Shown here piece by piece: positions 33,255 to 45,671 of a stretch of 64,000 nucleotides of DNA. The stretch's first letter is position 1, and every line of letters begins with the position of its first letter. Source of the DNA: Nannobrachium achirus (Eukaryota; Chordata; Actinopteri; Myctophiformes; Myctophidae); NCBI GenBank assembly GCA_963921795.1, contig OY997651.1:55005489-55069488 (forward strand). The letters run 5' to 3'. Made by a program: the position numbers and the translations under genes. The notes under the pieces were generated by a model. The model was not told the origin of the DNA and did not search any database. It was given only the letters and a program-made list of their open reading frames with translations.

Positions 33255-34023
33255 CTACGGTTCCATTTGGTTCCCTCTGTACATTCGAAGAGTTAAACTA
33301 ACTAGCTAGAATAGTGGGGGAATTTCGGTGAAGATATTTAAAATGGTAAACTCAATGTCCTTTCAAAGAATAAAAAAAAGGTTGATAATCACTGCTATAT
33401 AACCACATCATCTTCTCCCTGGAATGTCTTTTCAAATGGGGGTCCGCGGGCTAACAATGTGGGGGTCCTCCTAGATATGAACAGGTTTTAGAACCAGTTC
33501 TACAGGGGCAATTGTCATCACCTGGGACGCCCCAAAGCGACGCCCCTGCCAAAAGAAGAGCCCCCTACATTTTCGCAAGGTATCCCCTCCTTGAGTCTAA
33601 CAAGACAATCCTAAAGGACAACTTTTTTTTTTACAACAAGGGTTGATATTTTATTAGATTGTAATTAGAGAAAAGAAAGGATGAGTGTTAAAATGTTTTC
33701 ATTTACTGCTTTCTATTGTTTTAGCCATTTTAGTGATTTAGATTTCAGTGGGTGGGGGCATGCGTACAAGTGGCTAAATGTGTCTTTTTGGACACAATAA
33801 GGCGTCAATTTCTTTATTACTATTTGCAGTAACACTACTAGCCGCCACAAGTCATGAACGATTGCGGTGCATCTTGGGAATGGCCTTATTGTGTCTAAAA
33901 ATACATATTTAGCTTCTTGTACGCATGTCCCCACCCACCCACTGAAATCAAAATCTTTAAAATCACTAAGACGAGAGAAAGCAGTAAATGAAAACATCTT
34001 TTCTTTTCTATACTAATCTAATC

Positions 34024-34445
34024 CAGTGATTCTCAACCTGTGGGTCGGGACCCCCAGAGGGGTCCCCGAATTATTTTGGGGGGATCCCCAGATGATTAAC
34101 TTAATGTGCAACATTGTTTTCTCACTCAACAGTAAACAAATCATACATACAGTTTAAGTGTAAGGAGGGTATCTGCACATTTCTAAAGTGACAATGTAAG
34201 GACTTTATAATACATCTAAAATGACAAATTAAACATTGGCTAAATTGTAAAATATTAGAGGCAGAAACTGTGAAAATAGCAGATCTACATGCTCAGAACG
34301 CCTCGCGCCGCGAGGCGCTGTGAGCATGTAGATCTGCTATTTTCACAATGTAATGAAACCGTGTTATACAAAACGTAATGCCTCAACTCTTAGTGCTCGT
34401 CAAGGTAGGGGGGCTGAAAAGGCCTGAAAAGGTTGAGAACCACTG
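34024..34445 (+). mobile_element. hAT-type MITE, CAGTGGTTCTCAACC family, perfect target duplication
   Basis: The 422-bp element runs from CAGTGATTCTCAACC to GGTTGAGAACCACTG. It is flanked by ATCTAATC at 34016-34023 and 34446-34453. The hairpin is at 34270-34348. Confidence 0.92.
34270..34348. repeat. GC-centred hairpin with GTGAAAA outer stem
   Basis: GTGAAAATAGCAGATCTAC pairs with its complement. The centre is AACGCCTCGCG/CGCGAGGCG. Confidence 0.93.
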
Positions 34446-34483
34446 ATCTAATCTATGGAACCTTGTTGTAAAAAAGTTGTCCT

Positions 34484-35041
34484 TTCTGACAAGAAGGGAC
34501 TGTGGAAAGATAAGAGGTGACGTAAGGGGATCAGTTGTTGCATTGACTCAGCGGGGGGGTGGGGGTGGGGGGTTTGTTGTGACAGCACTGTTAAGCCAAA
34601 CAATCTGACACAGACGTGAAGAACAGGTGACAGAACTTCACAGGGGGGGACAGATACCACACCATGACACTATAGAAGACCCCCTATGGTGTCTTACCTC
34701 ACCGGCACAACAGTCTTCTGTCATCTTACCTAGAAACTGTAGAAAGTAGGTAGAAAGTACATCAGTGGTTCTCAAAGTGCATTCTAGGGACTTTGTGGGT
34801 TCCTTTATGGGGGTCTAAATTGACCCGTACAAGTCTGTATAACTCTGACATTGTACAAATGGAACCAAATGGACCCTTACTGGTCCATTTGGTTCCATTT
34901 GTACACTGTCAGAGTTAAGAGGAGACCTTGAAAATGTAAGTTTGAAAACCACTGATGATGAACCACATGATTCATGTCGTGCAAATCAAATCACTATGGA
35001 TTTTCCCCCACTGTTTTCCCCCACTAGATCCTGATGATATC
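34484..35041. other. Repeat remnants
   Basis: 34763-34955 carries CAGTGGTTCTCAAAGTGC and AGTTTGAAAACCACTG ends around the inverted pair GGAACCAAATGGACC / GGTCCATTTGGTTCC. That pair recurs near 12660, 21870, 33255 and 48900. The remainder is unassigned. Confidence 0.5.
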
Positions 35042-35049
35042 TTCTACAT

Positions 35050-35479
35050 CAAGGGTCTTCAACAGTGGGTCTGGGACCCCTAGGGGGTCCTCAGAGTTAC
35101 TACAGGGGGTCCTCCAAATCTTTGTGTGATAGAAACCTTTTTTTTTTTTTTTTTTTATATTAGAACCAAAAATAGCAGATCTACAAGCTCACAACGCCTC
35201 GTGCTGCGAGGGGTTATGAGCTTGTAGATCAGCTATTTTCGGCAAAGAGGTTTGGTGTAGAGCAGACTAAATATAGAGTGAAAGGTCAAGTTTATTAAGT
35301 ATTGACGGTTCAAGTGGTTAAATATCTGAAAACACAAATTGACATGAATCCAAAATACACTGATGATTGTGCTGTCAAACAATGAAACTATATGGAATCT
35401 ATGAACAGATTGTGGGGGTCCCTGCTTCATCTGTCTCTCAACTAAGGGGTCCTTGGCCTGAAAACGTTGAAGACCCCTG
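35050..35479 (+). mobile_element. hAT-type MITE, GTCTTCAAC family, complete
   Basis: The 430-bp element runs from CAAGGGTCTTCAACAG to GTTGAAGACCCCTG. A perfect duplication TTCTACAT flanks it (35042-35049 and 35480-35487). The hairpin is at 35166-35237. Confidence 0.92.
35166..35237. repeat. GC-centred hairpin with CCAAAAATAGC stem
   Basis: CCAAAAATAGCAGATCTACA has a matching right arm ending GCTATTTTCGG. The centre ACAACGCCTCG is partly mismatched. Confidence 0.9.
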
Positions 35480-35487
35480 TTCTACAT

Positions 35488-36160
35488 AGTAGGCCTACTG
35501 TGTTCTATCTGTCTGTCATTCAACGTTATATGAGTTTAAAAAAAAAGGATCTCAATTGAAACAAGCCAGTTGATCGTGTACCAATGTACTGTCATGAAAC
35601 TGTACATTTTCCTATGCAAACCTCTAATAAATTCTTCAATCAATCAATCAATCAATCAATCTTCTTCGAGGACCGGGATTTCACCTCAAATTCCACTATA
35701 TACAGACGCACACATTTGCCTCACACATATGGCAATACAAGTGCACACACGCACACACATATTCTCACTCATATAACTGTAAAACGCTTTCACACCGACT
35801 CATGACTGTGACACGCACTCGTGAAGCCAACACGAGCAAGCACAGGGAGGGTTGAGTGTCCTCACACACATTGTAAAGTACTTGAGCACAGAGCCATTTG
35901 TCCTTTAGAACTAGCAAACTGCGGCGAGAGCAGAGAGAGATAACAAATCAAACAACTCAGCAGCTCCTTGGGTTTGAGGTCCGACAACATTCCAGTGAGT
36001 CAAATAATGTGCAGATTGCGACATGGCGAGACGTCATTTTGAAAGCTCACAATCTGTTACTTTCATGACCTGTAAAATATTTTACGGTAGGCTACGTTCT
36101 ATCTGATCTTTGTCACTCCACGCTGACACACACACAGATCCTGTAATACTCATCCGTAGG
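35488..36160. other. Unassigned sequence
   Basis: A short (TCAA)n tract lies at 35636-35660. No gene or bounded element is recognised. Confidence 0.5.
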
Positions 36161-36871
36161 GCTGTCACGATTATGACATTTTACATGACGATTAATTGCC
36201 ACCCATTGCCGCCAATTGTGATTAACAATTTAATTGTGTTTTTGTCGTTGTCAATTAAATTTCTGTTTGGCTTGTAGGTTTTGAAGTTGCACATGGTCGA
36301 TATGACACATAACCAAAATATACAAAGAAATGACTGACACATTTGACAACTTTATACTTAAAAAAAGAACATTGATGCGACGCGTTGTGAGCTTGTAGAT
36401 CGGCTATTTCCACTACTTTTTGAAAGTGTTTGAAACTATATTAACATTTCTCAACATGGAAACGATTATGACGATTATGCAAAATAATTGTGATCACCTC
36501 AAATAATTGCGATTAGACGATTATGTAATAATTGTGACAGCCCTCCTCATCCGTCGAACAACACATCGCTTACCCATCACTCTCAAGCATGTGCGCGCAC
36601 ACACACACACACGCTCAAAAATTGCTGAAAATTGCTGTACAAATAGCAGTTCTACAGCGTGCATATGCTGAGTGCAAGATTGTAGATCAGCTATATTCCG
36701 CCACACAACAAGTTTAAAATGGGGAACTCTGAAGCCCCAACACTTAAACCACACACACTCCCTCTCACAGAAATAGCCTGAAAATAGCAGATCTACAGAG
36801 CGATGCTGCAAAATATACAGAGAGATTGTAGATCGGCGGTGCGTGATATCGGTGCACAACACATTTAGAAC

Positions 36872-37261
36872 CAGTGGTTCTCTGCCCAAATTATTTTGGG
36901 GGGTCCCCCGACAGTCAACAGTTAGCAAACCAACATAAAGTTCAAGTGTACAGAGGGTATCTGCACATTTCCAAAGTGACAATTTTTTAATACTTCTAAA
37001 AATGACAAAATTAAACATTGGCCAAATTGTCAAATACTAGAGGCAGAAATTGTGAAAATAGCAGATCTACATGCTCACAACGCCTTGCAACGCGAGGCGT
37101 TGTGAGCATGTAGATCTGCTATTTTCACAATAGAATGTTATACAAAATGTCATGCCTCAACACTAGTTGACAGCAACTAGTGCTCGTCAGGGTGGGGGGT
37201 CCCCAGTTCAAATACTATTCATATTTTGGAGGTCGCGGCCTGAAAAGGTTGAGAACCTCTG
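36872..37261 (+). mobile_element. CAGTGGTTCTC-family MITE, diverged
   Basis: It runs from CAGTGGTTCTCTGCCC to GGTTGAGAACCTCTG. The hairpin is at 37049-37131. No convincing target duplication is seen. Confidence 0.7.
37049..37131. repeat. GC-centred hairpin with ATTGTGAAAA outer stem
   Basis: Nearly identical in plan to 10403-10485, with CGCCTTGCAA/CGCGAGGCG at the centre. Confidence 0.92.
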
Positions 37262-37268
37262 CCCTAAA

Positions 37269-37408
<140 letters not shown>

Positions 37409-37463
37409 GCGCGCTGCGCGAGATCGTAGACCACCAGACATCACACTCATCATCCACACAGAC

Positions 37464-37628
37464 CTTGCTGTTCAGGTTGTTGTTGCCGGGCGCGTGCGCG
37501 GCGGTCCCCGTCTCCAGGTGGTCCTCGTGGCTGAGCTGGCTGTCGTCCCCCTCCCCGGGAGGGGTTCCCTCGCACTGGAACGACAGGGGCGCCAGGCAAC
37601 ACATGCTGGTCCCGCACAGGCCCGGCAT
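37464..37628 (-). CDS. Candidate first coding exon, possibly an alternative N-terminus of the DGK
   Basis: Fifty-five codons run from an ATG at 37628. An in-frame TGA lies seven codons upstream and there is a purine at -3. The protein starts MPGLCGTSMCCLAPLSFQC and ends GNNNLNSK. It is low in hydrophobic residues and contains an acidic stretch (EGDDSQLSHEDHLE). It lies in a short GC- and CpG-rich segment that stands out from the AT-rich surroundings. It ends in a complete AAG codon at AG|GTCTGT. The join to KSVKEG of the PH exon keeps frame, and the lysine sits where type II DGKs have one before the PH domain. The donor is weak beyond GT, and I do not recognise the sequence in known DGK N-termini. 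It could belong to another transcript or be chance. Confidence 0.42.
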
Positions 37629-37749
37629 GACGCGATGCCCCCGCGGTCACCCGTGTCCAACGCACGCGCGCACACACGCGATGATGACTTCACCTCACTG
37701 TACTCGGATGGATGTACAGTCCCAATTATTATCCACACGTTCCAAGAGG

Positions 37750-38600
37750 CTGTGCTGTTAATTGTTTTGACGAAGACTAAGACTTAACAGATTTTGGTAT
37801 TTAGTCCTAAGACTAAGACTAAAAAAGACTAAGGCTAAAACTAAATGAGTGTTATTCAAAAGACTAAGACTGAGACTAATTTGCTGAAAAATTAACACTG
37901 CAGTACTGTTCTAGTGATGAGGTTTTGGGTAGTAGTAAACACCAGTATATCAACACATTCTACTGATAGTAAAGTAACAATGCTATAGGCGTAGTAAAAA
38001 TTAAACTATGCTGCTTAATGCTACTAAAATACTAATACTGGCCTAACAGCGAAACCACTGGTAGTAAGATAGCAATAGCAATGTTGATGATAGTCCTTCT
38101 CTCTCTGTCTCTCTATCTGTCTACTTTCTTGTCTCTTTCTCTGTACTTTGCTCTTTTTTGCGACTTTCAGTCTTTCTGTCTTCTGTCAATACCTCTCTGT
38201 CTCGCTCCCTCTCTCTCTATCCATAGTACACCCTGTCTTTGCCTTGCTACTTGCTGTCTTCTTTCAAACCTTCCCCTCTCTCTCTCTCTCTCTATCCGTC
38301 CATTGTCCAACTTTTGTCTGTCCTTTGCTCCTTCTTATAGCTACTTTCAGCCTGTCAAGACTGTCGTCTTTCACTCCTATCGTCAAGAGAGAAAGCAGCC
38401 TTTTATGTCCGTTTGAGCTGCCGTTTCCCCTGTGCTGCTGTGAGTGGTGTCAGTCCTTTCACCGGTGTTGTAAGTGTGTGTGTGTCCATGCCGCCCGGCT
38501 GTTCCTCAAACAATGCCACAGGCCCACACAGACTAACTAGAGTACTTCCTCTTTCAAACTTCCCCAGTCAGCCGTAGGCCCCACCCACACAGCCAGGTGT
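37750..38600. other. Unassigned sequence
   Basis: A fragment of the GACTAAAAC hAT family lies at 37760-37900. CT-rich low-complexity tracts occur at 38095-38300. No gene. Confidence 0.5.
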
Positions 38601-38634
38601 GCTCTGGGATACACCTTTTTGAGACGCGTGCGTG

Positions 38635-39273
38635 CAGGGGTGTCGCACCAAATTCCTGGGCCCCGGGCCGGCACAAGGATTCACTCACATTTTGCGCTTT
38701 AACTATTGAAAAATAGCAGATATACAAGCTCACAGCGCGGCACCGAGTGCCGCGCCGCGAGCTTGTAGATCTGCTATTTTTGGAAAGTTGTGAAAATGTG
38801 TGCAAATCTTTGAATATATGTATTTTTTTAAGCAAACGTTTGTAACTCAAAGTTTGCTTCTGGGGGGGTCCCTGGAACTAAATATTTAGAGATGGGGGTC
38901 CTTGGCCAAATATATATAATTTTGGGGGTCCTTCACATGAAAAGGTTTGAGCACCACTGACAAAGAAACATAGGTAAAAAAGAAAAGAAAAAAACCTTAG
39001 AAGGATTTGAAATATTCAAAGACAAATTTTCACAATTTTTCAAAAATAGCAGATCTGCAAGCTTGCAGCTTGAGCTTGTATATCTGCTATTATCTGCTGT
39101 GAGCTTGTATATCTGCTAGTATCCGCTGTGAGCTTGTATATCTGCTATTTTTCAATAGTTAAAGCACAAAACAATGCATAATAATGCGTTCCCAGTTCCC
39201 CCTATGAAGAATATTCATGGGGGGCCCGCAGTGAAGCCTTGTACCCAGGGCCCAGAATTTGGTGTCGACTCCC
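38635..39273. mobile_element. CAGGGG-family element with two hairpins and GGTGYCGAC ends
   Basis: Both ends are the GTGTCGCACCAAATTC type, in inverted orientation. The flanks cgtgcgtg and tgtgtgtg match at six of eight bases. Hairpins lie at 38709-38781 and 39045-39150. The second contains a triplicated GTGAGCTTGTATATCTGCTA half-stem. Confidence 0.65.
38709..38781. repeat. GC-centred hairpin
   Basis: Intact stem, with the loop CAGCGCGGCACCGAGTGCCG. Confidence 0.9.
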
Positions 39274-39301
39274 CTGTGTGTGTGTGTGTGTGTGTGTGTG
39301 T

Positions 39302-39800
39302 TTGTTTTTGCTACTTCGTGGGGACAGACGTTTGACAACACACCCACCTCGCGGGGACCCAAAACCGTGTGGGGACCCAAAACCGGGTCCCCACACGGTT
39401 TTGGGTTTAAATCGATAGAAAGGTGTTGCTGATATGCCTGGTGAGCTCCCCACGTTTTTTTAGAAAAGTCCCCACGAAGTAATAAAAACATGACAAAAGT
39501 GTGTAAGGAGTGTTTAAGGAGTTTCTCCCTATCGCCCCCAATTGACCCAAACCATGCAACTGCACTTCACGTCCCCACGTGGGAGGACCCAGTCAGATCT
39601 GGGAGAAAAAGTATGACTGTTTAGTATTTAAAGATTTAAATTCTTGTTCCTGATTTTTTTCTGGTCATGCCTGATTATTTTCAGAGCTGTAGCATGTCTA
39701 GAAAGGGAGATAGGGTGTCCCCACGAGGGAGGTTCTAGTCTGGGGGGGGGAGCCCCACCATGAGCCCCAAAATGTAGTCCCCACGATGTAGCAAAAACAA

Positions 39801-39801
<1 letters not shown>
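39302..39801. mobile_element. TIR element with TTTTTGCTACTTCGTGGGGA ends, inside TG repeats
   Basis: The left end is repeated inverted as TCCCCACGATGTAGCAAAAA. TG microsatellites lie directly on both sides (39277-39303 and 39804-39892). A central ACCCAAAACCG palindrome is present. Confidence 0.6.

Positions 39802-39803
<2 letters not shown>

Positions 39804-39892
<89 letters not shown>
39804..39892. repeat. TG microsatellite
   Basis: A perfect TG run of about 88 bp. Confidence 0.96.
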
Positions 39893-39894
<2 letters not shown>

Positions 39895-40195
39895 TCAGTT
39901 AGCAGCAAGCCAGTCAAACAAGTTCTTCCACTTCTAAATATAGCCTCCAGGAAACACTACTGTTCTTACCAGCATGTATACTTGGCATTTGGCAAGACCC
40001 AAATTCAAAGTGAACATTTTTAACTCAAATCTTTGCTTCTGGGGGGTCCCCGGAACTAAATATTTTGAGAAGGGGGTCCGCGGCCAAATACACATCATTT
40101 TGGGGGACCTTGACATGACAAAGTTTGAGAACCGCTGAAATATTAGGCCGATTCTACACATGTCTTCTAAATCCTAACAGTTTTGTGAAAAAAAA

Positions 40196-40280
40196 GATAA
40201 ATAAATAGATAGATAAATGAATAAATGAATAGATAAATACATAAATAAATACATAAATACATAAATACATAAATACATAA
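40196..40280. repeat. ATAAATAC/ATAGATAA low-complexity repeat
   Basis: Repeated 4-8 bp A/T-rich units. Confidence 0.85.
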
Positions 40281-40551
40281 TGTTGCTATATCAGTGGTTC
40301 TCAAACATTTTACAGTTTACAGTTTACTGTTTAGGCATTTAGCAGACGCTTTTAATCCAATGCGACTTACAATAAGCAGATAATACAACAAGATAACATG
40401 TCAGAACATTAACAACAATATAACAAATGCATATGAATTTCAATCTAAAACAAAGAATCAGTAAAGAGAAAAAAAATGTCAAGGACATATACATTATAAT
40501 ATTATAAAACATACATTAACCGCTTTAGCCCTATTCTATACATAATAATTT

Positions 40552-40985
40552 GAAAATAGACAATCTACAAGCTCTACAAGCTGTGAGATTGTAGATCAGC
40601 TATTTTCAAAAATGTTCTACTTTTACTCTCGGTACTTTAAGTACATCTTGATGCCAACACTTTCATACTTTTACTCAAGTACATTTTGAATTCCAGACTT
40701 TTATACGTATTAGAGTATTTTCTTGCAGTATTGATACTTTTTTTTTTTTAACAATATATTTATTGAGTTTTCTTTTTTTTAACAGAGAATATCAAACATA
40801 TTTTTTACAAACATAAAACAAAAACAATCCCTTAACAAAACCACAACACAATATAAAGAAAAAGAATAATAACAATTTACATATTTTCTTTTGACATACA
40901 GAGCACACCTACCAATAACACCCAGATTCCCATGCCACAAGGCTGTATATTAAGTAAAAAAATGTAGTACTTTTTCCACCACTGG
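40552..40985 (-). mobile_element. GTACTTAAGTAAAAGT hAT family copy with poly(T) retro-insert
   Basis: The hairpin at 40552-40610 and the TTTTACTCAAGTACATTTTG block match 47255-47604 in reverse. At about 40738 a T run followed by aacaatatatttattgag looks like the reversed 3' end of a LINE with an AATAAA signal. The host resumes at about 40960. Confidence 0.5.
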
Positions 40986-41536
40986 CACGCGTGCACGCAC
41001 ATTTGTGCGTATTGTGTCAGTCCGCATATCATCCCCTTTTTAATGAGCAAGAAACATGCCGTTCGCTGCACACCCCCTTGCTCACACTCACACTTCTCTC
41101 TCTCCGTCTCTCTCCTCATGCTTCCCAGCCATGTCCCGAGGGGAGAAGGGGAAGACCTTTTTATTTTTCCCCGGCTCCACCCAGCTGATGTGCTCATGAT
41201 GAGTCCCTGGGAGGAGTGGAGGGTGGGGAGTGGGGAGGGGAGGGCACTTCAACACACAAGACCAGAGGCCAGGAGAATAGAAGCGCTGACCTTCGGACGA
41301 GCAGACCAGACTCTGTAATCACACTATCTATAAGCTCACGGCTGCTTGTCTGCACCGGGCACGTGTCGTGCGCACATAGACATCAAACAGGGTTTGAGCC
41401 TTCTACCTTTATCGGTAAAAAGTGCCCTCTCCAGAACCATGAATGCAACTTTTACTATGGCCTTGCCTTGCCTGGCCATACCTGAAGGCAGCATTCAAGA
41501 GAATTGCCTTGTCCAAACTCTATGATAGGACCTTTA

Positions 41537-42022
41537 TAGGGATGCGGTATCGGCACTCGTGGTATCGGTACTCGCCCCGATACCGGCCTATTTTGCGGTA
41601 TCGGTACTCGTCCGATACTGCTCACAAAGCGCCCGAGTACCCTGTGTGTTCCGCCACTTCGCCTTTCTCTCTCTCTCTTAAAGTATCAAAAGTAAAAATA
41701 CAAAATGTTTGAGCATAGCAGATCTAGAAGATCATGCACAGTACAGGAATTTCCATGGGCTAAACCTGAAAAAAAAAGTGAAATGTGTGGCAGTTGTGCC
41801 ATGTTCTGGGAAAGCAACGCAATTTAATGTGTTATATACAGCCAGAAAGTGAGGAACCCTAACCCATCTGATAAAAAAAAAAAAGAAAAAAAAAAAATGT
41901 AATTTAAAGACATTTTGTATTATTAATTGTACTCGTACCGGTACTCGGTATCGGCGAGTACTCAAAATGAAGTACTCGTAATTGTACTCGGTCAGCAAAA
42001 AAGTGGTATCGGGACATCCCTA
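41537..42022. mobile_element. hAT-type MITE, TAGGGATGCGGTATCGG family, copy 1
   Basis: The 486-bp element is flanked by gaccttta and gaccttaa (seven of eight). The right end is ATCGGGACATCCCTA. There are many GGTACTCG motifs. Confidence 0.82.
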
Positions 42023-42875
42023 GACCTTAAGATTGCTGTCAGGTCTCTCCCTCTCTCTTTCTCTCTCATATTCACACGAAGGCCTTTTTGGATTGTGTCA
42101 CCACATGGGTAATCTCTCAAGACAGACTCTGATAGCTACGCATGAGATGAAGAGGAACAAACAGTTAGCCACATGGGTGGTCTGAGCCTGCATTACAAAC
42201 CATTGTAAACAATGGAGCGGTGGTCCCAAAATATGAGTTCTGTTCCAACAAACTCTTTTGACCAAATTGGCAAATGGGCCGATGACAATACCAACAACAT
42301 CCCCAAAAGGATTCAAAAGAAGGGCTACAGCTACTGGATTGAAGGGTACAGCCACGATATTCAAGGTACGTTTGGTTGCAACGTTACTGTGTACAAAGAC
42401 TGTGAATATGGTCTATTGAAGCTGTTGAGGCTGTCCGCCTACATACACCATCCGCCTACATTGAAGCAATAAGCCACAAGAGGCATGTGGTTACCTGGTA
42501 TTTTATAACGGCTGAGAGGCTTGGTGAGACACGAGGCGCAGACCAGTGGCTTATTTATTTTCTAAAACGGTTATAATATGGCAACATGAAAAGTTATAGA
42601 CACAATTAAAACTGTTCTATTTCACTAATAATTCACTACAAAGGTCTGCAAGAAAGTAGTTCCCAGCTACAAGTAGTTCCCAGCTTTTTTTGCCAACAAC
42701 ACAGGTGCAGATAATTGGTGCACTGTGGAACGCTGTGGAAAGAAATAACGCACCTGGGTTTGATATAAACTGATTCAAGGTGTGGATTATAGTCTCATAT
42801 ACCGCAGCAATTAAAGGGAAACCAGCCAATCAGAATCAAGGAATGGAACTAGCCGTTTTAGAAACATACATACAC
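42023..42875. other. Unassigned sequence with one short ORF
   Basis: An 86-codon ORF at 42212-42472 is discussed in the findings. Otherwise nothing supported. Confidence 0.5.
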
Positions 42876-43776
42876 ACACTGCGAGCTTGTAGATCTGCTA
42901 TTTTTGAAAAAAGTCGTGAAAATCTTTGAATATAATGTATTTTCAAAGCAAACGTTTGTAACTCAAATTTTGCTACCGGGTGGTCCCTGGAACTACAATC
43001 TTTTAGATGGGGGGTCCGTGGACAAATACATATCATTTTGGGGGTCCTTCACATGAAAAGATTTGAGAACCACTGACATAGTAGTCTCTCAAGAACAGAC
43101 TAACTGAGCATTTAAGTGAAAAGGACCTTTTCTTTGACGATGGCTGGCCAGATCACTGACATAGAAACATAGGTTTTTTCAAAAAATCTTAGAAGGATTC
43201 AAAAGACACTTATAGAATCGGGTCAAAATTCAAATTTTCACGATTTAAAAAGAATAGCAGATCTACAAGCTCACAGCGTGGTACTCGGTCTCGGTGCCGT
43301 GCTGTGAGCTTGTATATCTGCTATTTTTCAATAGTTAAAGCATAAAATAATGATAAACAAAATGTGTACCCCTTCTAAATGGGTTAAGGAGGATGGAGCA
43401 TTAAGCGTGTGCAATGCAGCCAGTGCCAGACAGGGTGTTTATGCACCGTGCCAAGTCCTGCAAAAAGACACCATTATGAGCACACAGTCTGGTGACAGTG
43501 GAGAGCAGGGGTGGAACAAGTACTCTATACTTGAGTAAAAGTGTCAACGGGCACGTGCAAACATAGACATCAAAAGGGGCTTGAGCCCCTGCCCTTTTAT
43601 TCATCTGTAAAAAGTGCCCTCTCCAGACCATGAAAGCAGTTTTACTATGGTGAAAGAAATGCAAATGCCCCTCTTTCCATGCAGGCAGCATTCAAGAGAA
43701 CTGGAATTGGACTCAAGTCTCAATGGGGTGAGTAATTGATAGAAAAAACTAAATTGGTGGGTGAACTACTCCTTTA

Positions 43777-44015
43777 AAGGGGAAGACCACCCATTTTCAA
43801 TATTGAACTATGTCATTAATATAACTTAGAGGAGTTATGTGGAAATAGAAAAAAAAAAGTTCCCCCCTTCTGTGTTGCCTAGAACTGGAGGATTGATTTA
43901 GGGGTTTGTATTGTAAAGTACAACTTGATGACATCACACCGTTTTTCTATTTCCACACAACTCCTTTAAGTTATATTAATGACATAGTTCAATATTGAAA
44001 ATAGTTCAAGTGGTC
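43777..44015. mobile_element. Fold-back MITE with GTTATATTAATGACATAG arms
   Basis: The arm starting CATTTTCAATATTGAACTATG recurs inverted near 43990. The ends are GGGGAAGACCACCC-like and AAGTGGTCTTCGCC. It abuts a fragment of the TTAA fold-back family. Confidence 0.6.
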
Positions 44016-44519
44016 TTCGCCTTCAAGTAGTCAATAGTTTTTGTAATAATAATCAAGACCTACAAAGTAACTAGCACGTTTTCAAATAATTGTAGTTGAG
44101 TAAAAGTAAAAATGTGTCTCTGAGACGTATACAGAAGTTTGGAAAAAAATGATATCCAAATTGTACCCAAGTACAGTACTTGAGTAAATGTACTTCCCAA
44201 CCACTGCCAAACACGGTGTTTATGCGCCGTGGAAAATCTTGCAAAACATCCCATTATGAGCACACCGTCTGCCGACAGGGGAGAGACGTCGAAATATGGA
44301 AATGAGATGCAAATGGCGATGTCACAGTCTGTTGACACCACTCCGACTTCCGCCGGGAGAAACAATGTGGCTTGAGTCACAACCAAGGTGAAACCGTCTC
44401 CTTACACATACATTCCAACTCTAAATTATTATTGTACGAGCCATTAGAATACAGTAGTCTGAGTCTAAACACTTTAGTTTAGTAGTGGAATACACAAATG
44501 CTGTTGTGGTCATGGTGGG

Positions 44520-45066
44520 CAGGGGCGTCACAAGGGGGGTGAAAGTGGGACTGAGTTACTAGGGCCCACGGTGGAGGGGCCTTAATTATTTTATACTTTA
44601 GCTATTGAAAAATAGCAGATGCGAGTTGTAGATCTGCTATTTTTGAAAAGCCCTGAAAATGTGTGCAAATCTTTGAATATAATGTATTTTTTAAGCGCAC
44701 ATTTGTAACTCAAATTTTGCTTCTGGGGGGGGGGTCCCTGGAACTATAGAACTATTTTGAGATGGGGGTCCATGGCCAAATACATATCATTCTGGGGGTC
44801 CTTCACATGAAAAAGTTTGAGCACCACTGACAAAAAACCCTTAGGACAAATTGTCACAGATTGTAGATCTGCAGAATAGCAGATCTACAAGCTCGCACGC
44901 TGTGAGCTTGTATCTGCTATTTTTCAATAGTTAAAGCACAAAATAAAGTGTAATAATGTGTTCCCAGTCTAAATGGGTTAAACCCCCTCCCCCTATGAAG
45001 AACATTCATGGGGGGCCCGCAGTGAATCCTTGTACCCAGGGCCCAGAATTCGGTGCGACACCCCTG
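44520..45066 (+). mobile_element. hAT-like MITE, CAGGGGCGTCACAAGG family, flanked by long direct repeats
   Basis: It runs from CAGGGGCGTCACAAGG to GGTGCGACACCCCTG. Shortened hairpins lie at 44605-44645 and 44873-44925. The flank ATACACAAATGC occurs on both sides (44490-44501 and 45069-45080). Confidence 0.65.
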
Positions 45067-45624
45067 GGATACACAAATGCCGGTGGGGCAGTGATATTGT
45101 AATAACTCTGAGGGGAGAGCCTGGTGTTGCTCAAAACGTGCCTTAAATCCTCTAAATGGGAGCTACAACATGAGGTGCTTTTTGCTTTGTAGCTGCGACG
45201 GCATAGCTTTTTTAGCCTGCAGGTAACATGTTTAAAGTCTTCTGTTTAAGCCGTGGCGTGTGGGCTGAAACAGGCACGAACGCGTCAGTTTCTCTGCGTC
45301 CCTGTCAGCTTGCCTCTCGCTGAAAACTAATGACCCGTTATCACACTCACAGGATTAGAGAGAGGGTGTTTTTGCACCGTTTGTTGCTCGGGGTTTGCTC
45401 TTCCTTTTCGTCTGCACCTTTCCCTTCTCTTCTTCACTTCTTTCTTTCTCCACTTCTTTTTTAATCTGTCCCACTCTCCTTGAAAAGAAATGCCTGCAGT
45501 GCAGTCTTTTCACCAGTAGATGTCACACAAAGAGAGAGAGCGAGAGATAGAGAGAGAGAGTGAGAGACTTGTGTTTTAACTTGCCAATGTTGAACCCCCC
45601 CCCTCTCTCTCTCTCTCTATCTCT

Positions 45625-45671
<47 letters not shown>

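Larger units (their letters stand above)
33615..34483. mobile_element. Fold-back element interrupted by a hAT MITE
   Basis: The arm AGGACAACTTTTTTTTTAC recurs inverted as AAAAAAGTTGTCCT. Inner inverted pairs include GTGGGTGGGGGCATGCGTAC. The right arm is split by 34024-34445. Confidence 0.7.
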
